The position numbers and the translations under genes were made by a program. From the NCBI GenBank assembly GCA_026419785.1, contig JAODTK010003098.1:271001-335000 (forward strand): 64,000 bases of DNA, given 5' to 3'. Positions 35,656 to 47,050 of the stretch are shown here, piece after piece (within the stretch, counting starts at the first letter, position 1; every line of letters begins with the position of its first letter). The notes under the pieces were generated by a model. That model did not search any database and was not told where the DNA came from. It saw only the letters and a list, made by a program, of their open reading frames with translations. This DNA is from Sclerodactyla briareus. Lineage: Eukaryota > Echinodermata > Holothuroidea > Dendrochirotida > Sclerodactylidae.

Positions 35656-37140
35656 GAAGATTTTTATGGCAGTTACAACCATTCAAACTATACATGTTTG
35701 TCTTTGGCTTTCAATAATGAAGGGGACCTATAAAATTGCAACAAAAAATTTGCCTTGTTTGTCATGTATCGTGGTCCAAATGATAATTCAATACTACTCA
35801 ATAAAATAATTGTAATTGAATATTGGGCCAGGTTTTCGTTGTGACATACATTCAAGCTGCTTTTGTTGAGACAATATATATGCCTATTAACTATCCAAAT
35901 GATGGACACAACATCCGGCGGCTCACATTCAATTATTTCACCTCTGTGTTTTCACTGTACAAGACCGGCCTCTTAATTAATGTTAATAAATCAGCATGCC
36001 AGCAAATTTGATAATAAGTTGTTCAGTATACATTTTCCTCTCTGGACAATTTTATACATGCGTTATTGCAGCTGCAATTTCATTGGCATTTCAGGCCTGC
36101 TGGCAGAATTTGTGAAGTTTTGCAGCCCGTTAGAGGTGCAGTAACACTGGAATTGCAGATGGATGCCTGTGTTGGAATTATTCTCAGACACTAAGGCCGG
36201 AAGGATTATATTTCCATTCTATGTGTTCTTTCGCCAAAATTCCTTGAATTTGGCCCAAAATGGCCAATTAGGAGTCCTGCATCATGTGGCTTAGCAGAAT
36301 GAATTCTGCTCAGTATGTCTGCAATATATACCTAGATCATTCCTTTTACAAGCCAACTGCAGTGAACCTAATTGTAATTTCCCGCTCACTTTGTTGTCTT
36401 GACTGACAATTGAGAAACCTACTGGAGATTGAGACCTATTCAATTTTTCTCTGGTCAAAATAATTAGTATCCATAAACCATTTATATAGGATGGGGCTAA
36501 GTGCAATTTCACCATAATCTAATTTGCTGAAACGCTGGATTTTTTGTTCTCTCATAAAATATCCTCACTAGCCAGAGGCCAGAGCAAGGTTTTATAAATA
36601 CGCTTTCCCACATCCTCCCAAAGGGCAAGGACGGAACCGAACGATTACAAGTAGGCCAATAGCTGCGTAGAATAAATAGTGTGTAGTGCATCAATGGCTT
36701 TCAGGAAAATGCTCGAGGGGTCCAGCCGTCACGGCGTGGCAATGCTGAACGCACTGAAGGGATCCTTGTGCCATACGTCCAATTTAACACGATTACCAGA
36801 GCCACATCTCATAGCATTCGGCACTTTTGAATAGACGTGCAAGTACATTTACCAAGTACTTGTAGAGGCAGGAAACAGACGCGTTTAGTTTTTATGTGTT
36901 TTCACGCACAATGAAATGCTTACAGAGAACGCGTTTGAACGGGTCCGAGGCAATTATTTTTACACTTATACTGTCGTAGATTTAGCCATGTGCTTTCCGG
37001 GTGTGGTGTTTTGCCAGATGATCCAGAGGTGCAACTTTTTTGTTTTTTTTACTCATCTGTCAAGGCTTTTTGCAAAGTGTCATTGGAGGTGCAGATTTTA
37101 TCATAAAGTGGTAAAACGATGGCGGTTTCATGCAATATTC
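35656..37140. other. Unrecognised sequence
   Basis: No gene recognised. Includes a near-perfect palindrome AGCAGAATGAATTCTGCT (36293-36310). Confidence 0.5.
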
Positions 37141-37164
37141 CACTAAATTTTTGGGTTTGTATGT

Positions 37165-37290
37165 CTAAACGGGTTAATAAACCACATGAAAATGCACTCA
37201 TCGGGGTTAATTCATCCAAACGCTCGAATAACCCCCCGTCGTGCATAACCAGTGATAAACATGCTCGACTGTTTGATTAACCCCTAAGGC
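37165..37290. repeat. Cluster of GGGTTAAT / ATTAACCC inverted motifs
   Basis: CGGGTTAATAAACC (37169), GGGGTTAATTC (37203-37213), GAATAACCCC (37226-37235) and GATTAACCCC (37275-37284) form nested inverted repeats; the inner pair gives a 10-bp stem with one bulge over a 12-base loop. It could be a tiny MITE; no target duplication was identified. Confidence 0.4.
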
Positions 37291-37679
37291 TGGCGATCAC
37301 CAGAATATATATTCCTATACGCGGCTCTTTTTGCGTGTGCACGTCGATAGCCTGATCGAACAATAGCATTCGTTCCCGGTTTTCACATCAAATGCAACTG
37401 GCTCGGAAAGTGGCCCTGCGAATAAGTGGCGAATAGGTAAGTATAGCGGGAATCGTGCATGTTCGATTTTCGTGCCGCGTATACCAACCAAGTTCCTCTA
37501 GGATTATGCTGCTGGTGTGCTGTAATAGTAACATACAATGAGGTAAATTACAGCTAGAATACTTCTTGGCTCTTGTTTTATTGTCAATTTCATAGCGTTG
37601 TCGTTTTTTAAATTAAAGTTATTGTACACTTGTCAAGATGTGATGATGTTGTGGTGCAGGTATAGTCTAGAGTGCAACA

Positions 37680-38115
37680 ACCGTCAGTTTTGTTTGGGGT
37701 CATCTTCTTATGTAGAACAATGGGTGGATGGGGGAGGTGGTTTCCGGGCGTCGCAGGCAAGCCCAATAATAATTTTGTTTAAATATTATTTGTAACGTGG
37801 GGGACATTCTTAAGAATGCGATTACAACCCCTTCCCTCCAAAAATGTTGTCCTGGTTATCCTAGTTTTCTTGCAATTTCATGCCGTCTAAATTATATACC
37901 TAGTTCCAACTCCTCTATGTTTCTGCCCTCTCAATGTTCTTCGATGTAAAGCAACTTGTGGTGGTAGTGGGGGGGGGGGTCGGGGGTCGTCGCAGGCAAT
38001 TCCCATAAGAATATTTGTTTTAAACATATTTGTAATGTGGGGGGACATTCTGAATATTTGAGATTACGGACCCCCCTCCAAGAAAAAATATCCATTTATC
38101 CTTGTTTCCTTGCAA
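37680..38115 (+). repeat. Two-copy duplication, about 240-300 bp spacing
   Basis: Copy 1 (about 37715-37895) and copy 2 (about 37960-38135) share a G-rich run, CGTCGCAGGCAA, CCCATAAGAATATTTG/CCCAATAATAATTTTG, TTTGTAATGTGGGGGACATTC, GATTAC, CCTCCAA, CTTGCAATTTCA and then TACATTACATCCCTGG/AAATTATATACCTAG. No coding role evident. Confidence 0.75.
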
Positions 38116-38337
38116 TTTCAGCGCGTATACATTACATCCCTGGTATTCTATCAGGTTTTGAAACGTTGTGTGGAACTCTCTCACGAGGTCGCATTTGGAA
38201 GTCATGTCGTACCCATACATCTCCTTTGTTTCCGTTTCACGGGCTCCCTTAGCCTCTGCCAGTAGGAGAAGGGCCACATCTTCCTCATCAGAAGAATCTT
38301 TCCAAGTCTGACAGCGTATAGGGGCAAGATGCCACAT
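38060..38337 (-). pseudogene. Possible PIF/Harbinger-type nuclease fragment (N-terminal)
   Basis: A stop-free minus-strand frame reads an acidic SSDEED, a Leu-rich LLLLAE, a Lys/Arg/Glu-rich linker, then MYGYDM followed about 10 residues later by REFHTTFQNL. HARBI1-like transposases and their relatives often start with an acidic/Leu-rich segment followed by a W/Y-V pair, basic residues, and a (G)EFHxLxxEL motif before the catalytic DDE domain. The match is by pattern only; the usual Arg...Gly before EFH is Lys...Val here, and no DDE domain follows: the frame passes into the 240 bp duplication and ends. A CTGTCAG near residue 10 could be a splice acceptor. Alternatively it is a chance frame. 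Confidence 0.3.
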
Positions 38338-39970
38338 CAGTGGGACCCGCCGTGCCCGTATAGCTTATAGCGAATACCGTTTTAGCGAAAGATGCATGCA
38401 TGGGGAAAGAGCAAGACATTGTACACAGTGTTAGTCCTGCAAAGATACACCAAAAACAAATATTAAAACTTGATAGTATATCACGTACCACCAGCCTAAA
38501 CTAGGCAAGCGCCTTGGGCGCTATTGGAATGAATACGGTACGTGAAATTGGAAAATGACGAACAAGTTAACACACATTGGCCTCAGAATCATGACTTGTT
38601 ACACAATATGCAAACATGCCTTCCCCGGCGGGTCAATTGTCAAGAGGTGAAAATGAATGAGGGGCATTATTGTTACTGAATGCGAGTTCCACGCCAAAGA
38701 TCCTTGGTCAGAGAGAACCAAAGTGCATGCAGAATTAGCGACAATGAGATCGAGATAGGAAGGGTCTGCTCTCCCAACTCTCCATGATCTGAAATATGCA
38801 AACACCATAGGCCAAGTAATATGCCGGACCATGAATGAAAAACAGGCCAGAATAGATTTAGAGGCCTGTTGGACCAAATGCCAAATAGCATGTGTACAAG
38901 CTGCCTCACCGCTGTAGACCTAGGCTATTGGTTGGCTATGTGAAATCAAATAGGAGTGACAAGTGAAGGCCTGAACAGCAAGATGTCGAGCCGGCAGGAG
39001 TACAGAATTCGAGAATGTCTGAAGAGGTTAGGGGGGTTGGCGAAAATGTAGCACACTCACTGCATAATATTCAGATCATTAGCCCCAGATGCTTTCTCTG
39101 CCGATTTACACCATCCATAGATCAAACCAGAGGACCTCCGCGGTGCTGTAGCGCCCCCATGTGGAGTCTCGGCCAGGGGAGGTTTTCAGTTCCTTAGGAA
39201 TTTTGAATATCAAGGTATTCAATTCAAGCTAGTGGTACTGCGTACTGCCCCTAAAATACAGGAAGTGATGGTCCCTTCGTGATCAGGGTGGTCTGTCATA
39301 CGACAATGATTTCTCTGATTGTACGCTACGACAATTTGGTGGTGTGCACCATCGTCATTTTCCACCTCTAACCCCTGCCCCCCCCCCTCATTCTACAGGC
39401 ACAGTGAAAAATCTTGTTTTTTATATTTCAGGATATTTTTTCCTCTGGAATATGGAGAAAGATAGAAGTGATGCTTTCTGACCAGGGAGGGCCGTAAGAT
39501 CCATAGCATTCCCTAGTACGCTTCGCGCGATGCTAAGATGGTCTTTGTAACCAACAGCAACAGACAATTTCACCTGGCCACCGAAAAAAAAAAACATCGG
39601 ACCTCGTCATCCTGTCTCATAGTCCTGATACCATGTCCATCCAGGTACATGGGTGTCCATTATGCAACCTACCTCAAGCTGGATTCCACTTCAGTAGCCT
39701 AATTGCAAATATTTTCACACTTATAAGCCATTCGATTAGGCCTGGGGGGAGGGGGGGTTGCTAAACCAAGAACCAATGGCTTCAGTTTTCTTCTCCATCT
39801 CGTCAGGGAGCATGAGTGGGTAGGCTGAAATGTACACACCCTGTACGAGGTCTATATTGAGCTGAAATTTTCGGCGTGCTTCGCACGCCTCATATCGGTT
39901 ATAATATTTCCAGGTTTTCTCTCACAGTTTAAGATCAGCGATCCATCATTCCTACAGACTATACAATCGT
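38338..39970. other. Unrecognised sequence
   Basis: No gene recognised. Minus-strand frames at 38.6-38.9 kb (92 and 78 codons) overlap in different phases and are unfamiliar. A perfect palindrome GGCGTGCTTCGCACGCC lies at 39873-39889 after GAAATTTTC. Confidence 0.5.
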
Positions 39971-39997
39971 GGCATATATAGGCACATGCTAACCTCT

Positions 39998-40437
39998 TTC
40001 ATAGTGGCACTTTGTGTTAGCAGTCACTGGAGGCAAGCCAGAAAAATCAAGATTTCATCAATTGTGGGTGGCTCCGCCTAGCCAAAATCCTGAAGGTTTG
40101 TTCTTGTTATTCGACTTCACATAAAAATTACGGAATTCTGATTAGATTTTTCCAACTCAAATCAGCAATTATTTTGGTTTTTGGCCCAATATGCGTTTCA
40201 TGGAGCCTAGCCTCCAATGGATAACGGTATGGGCTGCCCTACGGCGATTGCCAAACGGCTTCATTTGAGTTGGAAAATCGAATTTCATTTGAATTTATGC
40301 TATGCTTATGTGAAGTAGGATACCAAGAACAAAATCTCAGGATCAGGTGGCGATACACCCACAATGAGTAATAGCACAATTTTTCTGGCTTGCCCATTGA
40401 CTGCTCTTTTAAAAACACCCAAAGTGCCTCCTATGAA
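39998..40437. mobile_element. Foldback element with arms of about 165-175 bp
   Basis: The left arm (39998-40162) and right arm (40263-40437) are reverse complements along most of their length. Paired landmarks, left then reverse-complemented right: TTCATAG and TTCATAG; GGCACTTTG and GGCACTTTG; AGCAGTCACTGG and AGCAGTCAATGG; GGCAAGCCAGAAAAAT and GGCAAGCCAGAAAAAT; ATTGTGGGTG and ATTGTGGGTG; TTTGTTCTTG and TTTGTTCTTG; ACTTCACATAA and ACTTCACATAA; TTCCAACTCAAAT and TTCCAACTCAAAT. About 100 bp lies between the arms. Weaker pairing may extend outward to about 39980 and 40460. No transposase. Long-armed MITE or Foldback-type element. Confidence 0.9.
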
Positions 40438-40464
40438 CTGAGTTCGCACGTTGTCTAAGATGAA

Positions 40465-41640
40465 ACACAAGCCTTATGGCTATTTTCGAAATTTCGCTGC
40501 GAGAGTATCATGTCACAATTCTCTTGGCTCGAGGATGATCGAGAGCGTCTACCACTGTGTAAAGTGGTGTGCTCTCACGACGCAAACTTTCCAGTGCCCA
40601 GGCATGTCTGCATTTATCGGGAATACCTGACCCTATCTACAATTAGCTAAGGACTAGCCCTGATTGCGTGGGATGCCACCGGCACTGAGATAAACAAAAG
40701 GGGGGTGCACTCCACAAGTGGTATTTTATTTTTCGTTTCATTTCCTTCGAGAAAACTATTTTTGATCCAAAAAAAGAAACATCACAATATGCAAGTTTTG
40801 ACTTAGAGGGCTGGGGTGAGGGTGTTTCAGAACCGGACGCCCCGCCCCCCCCCCTGCCCCCCCCCTCCTCCCCCCTGTCCAGGAACTCGGACCCCATCGG
40901 GGTAAATTCTGGTGCCACCACTGGTCAAGAGCCGAGAATTTGGAAGAATGTCTAGCTTACGTTAAACAAGTCTACCGTCCGAGTATCATGTGGTCAATCC
41001 CAGTTGACGAAGAACATGCTTCATTACAATTAACACCGTAGGCCTAGTTCATCTTGGCCGTAGTCCTAGTTCAATCTGGCCTGAGCCTATGTCCACTGAA
41101 CTAACTTGCCTACCATTGTATTCAGTACGGTGGAATGCGATTTGTGAAATGTAAACAAAGAATAACACACTCTTTGAGATTTCCTCCTCCATCAATCAAT
41201 GCCAGTTAATCATTACCTAAAAAGTTTTGAAAGAAAAACCGGAGATTTTCGTCTTACGTACTAATAACAATTGACTTACCGGTATGATTTTTCTCCTCTC
41301 GACCAAAAATTACTCCCTTCGCTCTGGTTTCCTTTAGCAGCCGACTATCATACCTTGCTTGTGCAATTTAATTCCTTTTGTTTTGGACGTTCCCCTCTTC
41401 CGCGCGCGCGGTGAAATTGAACCTATGCTCTTGCGAAATAGCCGGCCACATGTGTGCATTCATACACTTACAGCGCATGTGCTCTGTCTACTACATCTTG
41501 AATGAATATGCATTCCACATTTGTTCGCTTGTGATTGGATAGCATCATTCAGCAACAGCAGGAATCTCTTCATTATCGTGTATCGCACAGACTAGCGGGT
41601 TTTACGTTATTGATGCAGTGAACAACTTTGCCTGTTTCAT
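40465..41640. other. Unrecognised sequence with a C-rich patch
   Basis: C-rich 40840-40878 gives artefactual frames. CGCGCGCG at 41401-41409. No gene recognised. Confidence 0.5.
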
Positions 41641-41649
41641 GTGAGCGGC

Positions 41650-41712
41650 GCTAGGTAGGAGGGTTAACAAACTTTCTGTGAACGTTGATGAGCGTTCAAA
41701 TCCCTCCGCCAG
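41650..41712 (+). mobile_element. Possible tRNA/SINE relic
   Basis: GCGTTCAAATCCCTCCGCC (41693-41711) matches the T-loop/B-box form GTTCAAATCC with a stem-like continuation, but no good A-box lies at the expected distance upstream (GGTAGGAGGGTTAAC is the nearest). Confidence 0.25.
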
Positions 41713-41885
41713 GGATTTATGGTTATCCCATCCACACATAAGCAGCTTGGCTGGTCATGTAGGAAAGAAGCCGGAAATTCCGTCCGATAGGACAAGGCTA
41801 TTGGCATGCTCGTGTCCCGCTAATGAGGTTGTTAGAAATTGACCACCATAAAGGGTAAATGCCCAAATGGTAGGGCATACATTCC

Positions 41886-42025
41886 TGGAAGTGGGGTGGG
41901 GGAGGGGGAGGGGAGGGGGAGGGGGAGGGGGAAGGGGACGTAAACACACGTGCCGTAAGACACACGTCCGAGGGAGGCTGGCGTATTATGTATGTATGTA
42001 TGTATGTAATGTATGTATGTATGTT
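41886..42025. repeat. (GGGGA)n and (ATGT)n simple repeats
   Basis: GGGGGAGGGGGAGGGG-type tract at about 41893-41934 and ATGTATGTATGT tract at 41988-42024. Gly/Arg- and Tyr-rich frames across them are artefacts. Confidence 0.95.
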
Positions 42026-42850
42026 TCCCTAGTAGTGATGCAGAACCCCTGTCTGAAACCTGGGAGTATCTGGATAAAAATCCACAAGTATATGGTGAAC
42101 TCAAATTTGGGCCAATTTTATTGTGTAAACACGACAAATCGACCAGGCGTGGCTGGTGAAATATAGTTAGGAATGTATGTGTTATATACATGAACCATTG
42201 TTTTGGTGTGAGGTCAATTTCATCAGTATCACTGGATTGGCAACCTATTTTTGTGGGGCGTTTTTTGGTCTAACCAACTTCGATTTAGTTCGTAGCTTCG
42301 AGGGCGTTTGGAACGAGCTGGTGCGTCCATCCCCCTCCACCCCCAGTGGAAAAGTGGGGGCCGGGAGTACCGCACTCCCCTCCAGACGCCCCATTCACCG
42401 AGTCTGAAACCCTTTTTTTCTATTCAAAACAGCTCCATCAATTCATGCTATCCCACTTCCCATTTTCAGTCACATTGCTTGAATTTCCTCTTCTAATTTC
42501 AATTTTTTTTCAGATGATGTGATAAACTTTTGCGCAATCATCTTGTACACTTTCGTCAATTAACAAGCAAATTTACAGCGACCTCCGTGATTGGCTGTCG
42601 GTATGTAATAGGAATTAATTGTGCTATTGTTTGAATATAAATTATAGTGCGGGAATTAGATCACTAGCCTACCACCAATGCGGAAATAGCTATATCCCTT
42701 CACATAATTTAAAATCTACGTATTGACCCCTTATGTTGCCTGTCATAGATTCAAGCATTTTTTTTTTACAAAGGCAGTGCAATTTTGTAATTCCGCATAG
42801 GATTAAATTATACAAAATAGCACCCTGGAATGGCTATGCGTGGACTTACG
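42026..42850. other. Unrecognised sequence
   Basis: Nothing recognised. Confidence 0.5.
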
Positions 42851-42855
42851 AGGAG

Positions 42856-43264
42856 CCCAGCAAACACAAACGCGTTAAACGTTTTCAACATATCTAACAT
42901 ATGTTTCGCCAATGTTTCTGAAAAAACGTTTTTTGTGAGTAACATGAATGTTGCCCCAAAACGTTTATGAAACGTTTAACAGAACGTTTTGAGAAAATGT
43001 TTAGTAATATTTTTGTTTTATTTGATATGATGAGTAACAGCGAGACCAGTTAAGCGAGCGATAATCTAACAAACTACGGACATCACTACTCAACCTAAAA
43101 CCGTTTTGGAGTAACTGTTTGGTCGCTACGGTTTATGGAGCAATTTACAAAAAAAATTAAAATGCTTCCAAAACGTTTTATTAAAACGTTTTGTTAAAAC
43201 GTTTTAAAAAATTTTCAAAACATTTGTGACAAAGGTTGTTGAAACCGGGCTTGTGTTTGGAGGG
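42856..43264. mobile_element. MITE of the AACGTTTT-rich type
   Basis: Left end CCCAGCAAACACAAACGCG; right end, reverse-complemented, CCCTCCAAACACAAGCCCGG followed by TTTCAACA, as in the left end's TTTTCAACA. Between them palindromic AAACGTTT/AAAACGTTTT units recur (near 42876, 42932, 42959, 42970, 42985, 43172, 43187, 43198). Elements with CAAACACAA tips and AACGTTTT cores are widespread in aquatic animals. No transposase; target duplication unclear. Confidence 0.75.
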
Positions 43265-43655
43265 AGGACGCTGTAACCCGTCCCCCTTCATCGCCTCCAA
43301 TTCGGACAAAAGAAGTGTAATCATGGTCCAAAATAAGACAGCCGAATAAGATATAAAAAATATGGAGAGAGAGAATTAGGCAGAAATCGACAAAATTTTC
43401 GACAAAATGCGAAATTCCAGATGGAAAGCTGAGAGAAGTGCTTTTTAATCAAATGACAAAATGGTGAGAAAACTTTGTGGCTTCGCATGCATGGCAAGCT
43501 ATCTATCCCTTTGGTGTATTGTTAGTGCGTCATGTGAACGCAATGAAACACAAAAGAAACGGGAACGTGGCAAAAAAAATCAATAACCTGGGTCACCTGG
43601 ACAAACCTGCATGGAGGATCTTGACCGTCCCTGAAAAGCGAGATTTCCACCATTT
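43265..43655. other. Unrecognised sequence
   Basis: A plus-strand frame of 83 codons starts at 43477; unfamiliar, and its end lies in the following duplicated unit. Confidence 0.4.
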
Positions 43656-43659
43656 GCAG

Positions 43660-44620
43660 CCTCCCCAACGAAGGGACTTACTTACCCTTGTGTTCAGCAC
43701 ATTTGGTAGAAAACATAACAGGATTTGAGCAACAAATCGCCTCTAAAGACATGTGCAAAATGAAAATATTTTTTTGAACCGTAAGTGAGTGTTCTAACGG
43801 TTTAAGGAGTACTGAAATGCGCCAGATTACATCAAAGGCGACCTGTAAATGTGAACATCTTCCCTAAGTGGGGACGAGCGGGATCGGCGGCCCGCCCCGC
43901 CTACATTTGGGCGTACGAGGGGGGATGGAGGATGACTAACCGGGGACTGCCTTACACATTTTCCTGAGATGATATAGTGTCAGGCAATGATGACAAAAAA
44001 TTCGTTAGTGTAAATTCTCGGGCCAGGTGAAAAGGCAAAAAGTGAAAAAATAACTGACGAAATCTTCGTGACATGGCCCAAAGTTTGATAGCATGCCCAG
44101 AAAACCAGCACACTTTTTCCAGCCTACCAGTCCTTCTTCCAGTGATCCACTTCATAAATTCGGGCAAAATTTGTCGTCCCCCTAAATGAATGGTATGCCC
44201 TATTTCTGGTGGCGGTCCGCTGTTAGGATCGAGCCTATACTATAATACTGCCCATTAAGCCTCAGTACAATTTGCAGACAAAATCACAAGATTCCTGACG
44301 TAGCAAGTCGCAAGGACATGTGAAATGAGATATTTCTGGACGAAGTGGCGTGCTCTCAGGAGTGCCATAATGCAGAGAGTGCATCCAAGGCACCACTGAA
44401 AGCCAAAATTGTAGGCACCAGTGGGAGGAGGGGTCTTCGGCGTCCTATGAAAAGTGGACGATTTGACTTACTAAATGACTGCCCTCTATTCGATTTGGCA
44501 GAAAAACACAAATTAGAGCAGCAAATCAGCATCTAAGGACGATGTGAAAACTCCGCAACAATGATTTATGTGAGTGTCTTGGAGTGCTATCTTGCGCCAA
44601 ATTTCATATAAAGCCACCGC
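43660..44620 (+). repeat. Diverged direct duplication (43.66-43.85 and 44.45-44.60 kb)
   Basis: The two members share GACTTACT, TTTGGTAGAAAACATAACA / TTTGGCAGAAAAACACAAA, GAGCAACAAATCGCCTCTAAAGAC / GAGCAGCAAATCAGCATCTAAGGAC, ATGTG, GTGAGTGT, GAGT and GCGCCAGATTACAT / GCGCCAAATTTCAT. The intervening DNA is unrecognised. Short open frames end in both copies at the equivalent place. Confidence 0.55.
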
Positions 44621-45015
44621 AGAGAAAAAAAAAAAAGCAAAAAAATCTTGCCAAGACCTCCCACCGGCCCCATCGAACTACCCCCCCACCCCCCTTCCCC
44701 ACACAAATCAACTCAGAGTTATGTTTCAACGCATATGTGTTAGATCCTAATGAGGGGTACAGGAGGCTGTTAATTCTTTGTGTAACCCAGCACAATTCAG
44801 CAGTAATTTCTTTAATGGTTTCAAAATGTGAAAATGTTGGGGTTGTGACCTAATGTGAGATCGTTAAAAAAAACTATAAACGCGACCCAGAGAATGCAAG
44901 CTCGTCAACAAGCTTTTCCGGGTTAATATGATCATTGATGATAATGATACACAACCAGACAACAAGTGTTGGTTGAATCCGGGACTACGATTCGGCAGTG
45001 ATGATTAAAGCAGGT
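44621..45015. other. Unrecognised sequence with A and C runs
   Basis: C-rich 44680-44700. No gene recognised. Confidence 0.5.
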
Positions 45016-45017
45016 TA

Positions 45018-45250
45018 AATGTTGCACGCGGAGTACGATCAGTGTGCGGAACAATCCTACGGAACTTCTCTGACTAAAACTGTACATCTATACCAGCTCG
45101 GCACAAAGATTCCCCCAACCCCCTTCAGCTGCTTATCAACAACTGCATAGTCAAACGTGTGGCTGTGGGATGAATTTATTTCGTTTCCAGAGTTGTGACA
45201 GTTGAAAATAATCTGAATTGATAGCGTGTGGGGAGATTTGTATATACCGT
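45018..45250 (+). repeat. Dispersed 250 bp repeat, copy 2 (most diverged)
   Basis: GCGGAACAATCCTACGGAACTTCTCTGAC and GTGACAGTTGAAAATAA, GTGTGGGGA match copies at 22.99 and 47.79 kb in order. Weaker than the other two. Confidence 0.5.
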
Positions 45251-46045
45251 AACTACCCCATGGTGCCAGGGCACACTTGTAACAGTGAATAGGCCGAATT
45301 ATGGATCGTGATCCCCTAACGAGTAGCCTAATTAGAGGCCTACATGAGTCATGTGTTAGGGTTAGGCCAAAAGCCAGTACCTTACTGAGGTCACATGCGG
45401 TCAACGTCTCCTAAACACGATGCCTAGATGGATCGTCAAATTAACAACTCGAAAATCGGTTGGGTGGCTGTCTCCTATACCCAGAGTCCATAATGAAAGC
45501 AGAGTCAAAATCCCTGTGCCATTCTAAAAGGAATCATGGTCATATCCATGTCATACTTCGTTTGTAAAGCGTTCACAGGGGTTATAGAGAAAATGTATTT
45601 TCCACATCTAAAAAAAAAACCACAAAAAAAAAAAAAGAGAAAAAACCTGCTATCCCCCGAGCATTGAGTGTCAAAATCGTTTCATGGAGTTACATTTTCT
45701 ATCGTAGCATATATGAATACTAACCAAGTACGTGAACACAAGTCGGCACGAATGAAGTAAGTTATGGCTTCATATCCACTTGGGGTATCACATGGAGCTA
45801 TATATATTTGTGTTTAATTATACTAGTATTATTGTGAAACTGTGTTCAGGCAGCCCACTGGCCAGTCGTTTGACATTCACAGCAGATGGGCTCGGCCCGA
45901 GGTGTCGGGATCACTTAGCCCCCGCAACCACTGAACTGGAGCTGTTAACAAACGTATATCTCCGAACTTCCTACCTAGCGAAACAGAAGACAAGGAGACG
46001 TAGTGAATTTGACTGGTTCTGACTTAGGCCGAGCATTGTCGACTC
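45251..46045. other. Unrecognised sequence
   Basis: A-rich run 45610-45645. No gene recognised. Confidence 0.5.
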
Positions 46046-47050
46046 GACAACGTTCACATATTAACATACTTGGAACTTCGGCCTGACCCCAAAACAATAG
46101 GGTTCATTTACCATTCAGGGGACCAACATACAAAGTACGAGTCTGAACCCAGATTGATTCAAGTTCAGCGTGTTCACATGCTAGAATTGGACAATTCATC
46201 AAACAAACTTCTACAAAATTACTGTTCTATCCAAACTTCCCCGATAGCGCATTGCACACCCAAACACATTAGGGTCTTGTATTCCCCATGAGAAGTTGAA
46301 GGCCTAGACTTCAGTTTGACAGGATCGAGAATTTCTGGGCTACGATCACAAGTTTTCAGCTTTTGATCTCTGTTGACCCCGTGATGACCTTTGACCTGAC
46401 TCGAAAACAGAGGGCCCATGTATTAATCACGGAAAACCATGCAATATAGCAAAGAGAGCTGATCCCATTCCAGGTGGGATCATTTTGAATGTGTTAAGGA
46501 GCCAAACTTTGTCAAAATATCCTGTTCTTTTTTTCCCACAATTTGTCATTGTAACGAAAAAAAATGACTCCCGTTCTACACCCAAAGCAAGAGGGTTATT
46601 TACGCCCCATGCATAGGCGGCACCATGAATTGCAGTTCGATCGGATCAAGCGTTCTGCAGGTGCTACAGTGTTTTATTTTCATTTCGAAACTTACCTCTG
46701 TTGACCTCATACACATACACAAAACAACGCATGTCTGTTGATTACATAGAGTTCCTTTTACTTGGCCAAGGAACCAAGAAGTGTGTATTGTCGTCTTTTT
46801 TCCTAATATACTCAGCGAATATCGGAAAGGGCGTTAATCTGATTGTAACGACAAACATAGATCGTCCCACGGTAGGCCTATATCGGAAAGAATTTTACAA
46901 TGATTAACATTGTGCCGAGACCGATCGATTCCAAATATACTGGGCCGATTTTTCATCGTGACTTTTCTAACAGACAAAAATACCTCTCCAATAAAAATTA
47001 ATAAATAAAAAAGATCATCAATTTCAAATTCGCCCTGATAAAACACACAA
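46046..47050 (+). repeat. Diverged internal repeats, about 350-400 bp spacing
   Basis: Two stretches share the order CCCGATAGCGCATTGCACACCCAAAC / CTCCCGTTCTACACCCAAAGC, AGGGTCTTGTATTCCCCATG / AGGGTTATTTACGCCCCATG, and TCTCTGTTGACC / CCTCTGTTGACC (46240-46380 and 46570-46710). The alignment is short and by eye; class unknown. Confidence 0.4.
46385..46397 (-). promoter_or_regulatory. Perfect DR1 nuclear-receptor element
   Basis: TGACCTTTGACCT on the plus strand is AGGTCAAAGGTCA on the minus strand, the consensus DR1 for RXR/HNF4/COUP-TF-like receptors. It lies outside the 4.3-6.8 kb array. No gene is visible nearby, so function is unknown. Confidence 0.35.
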
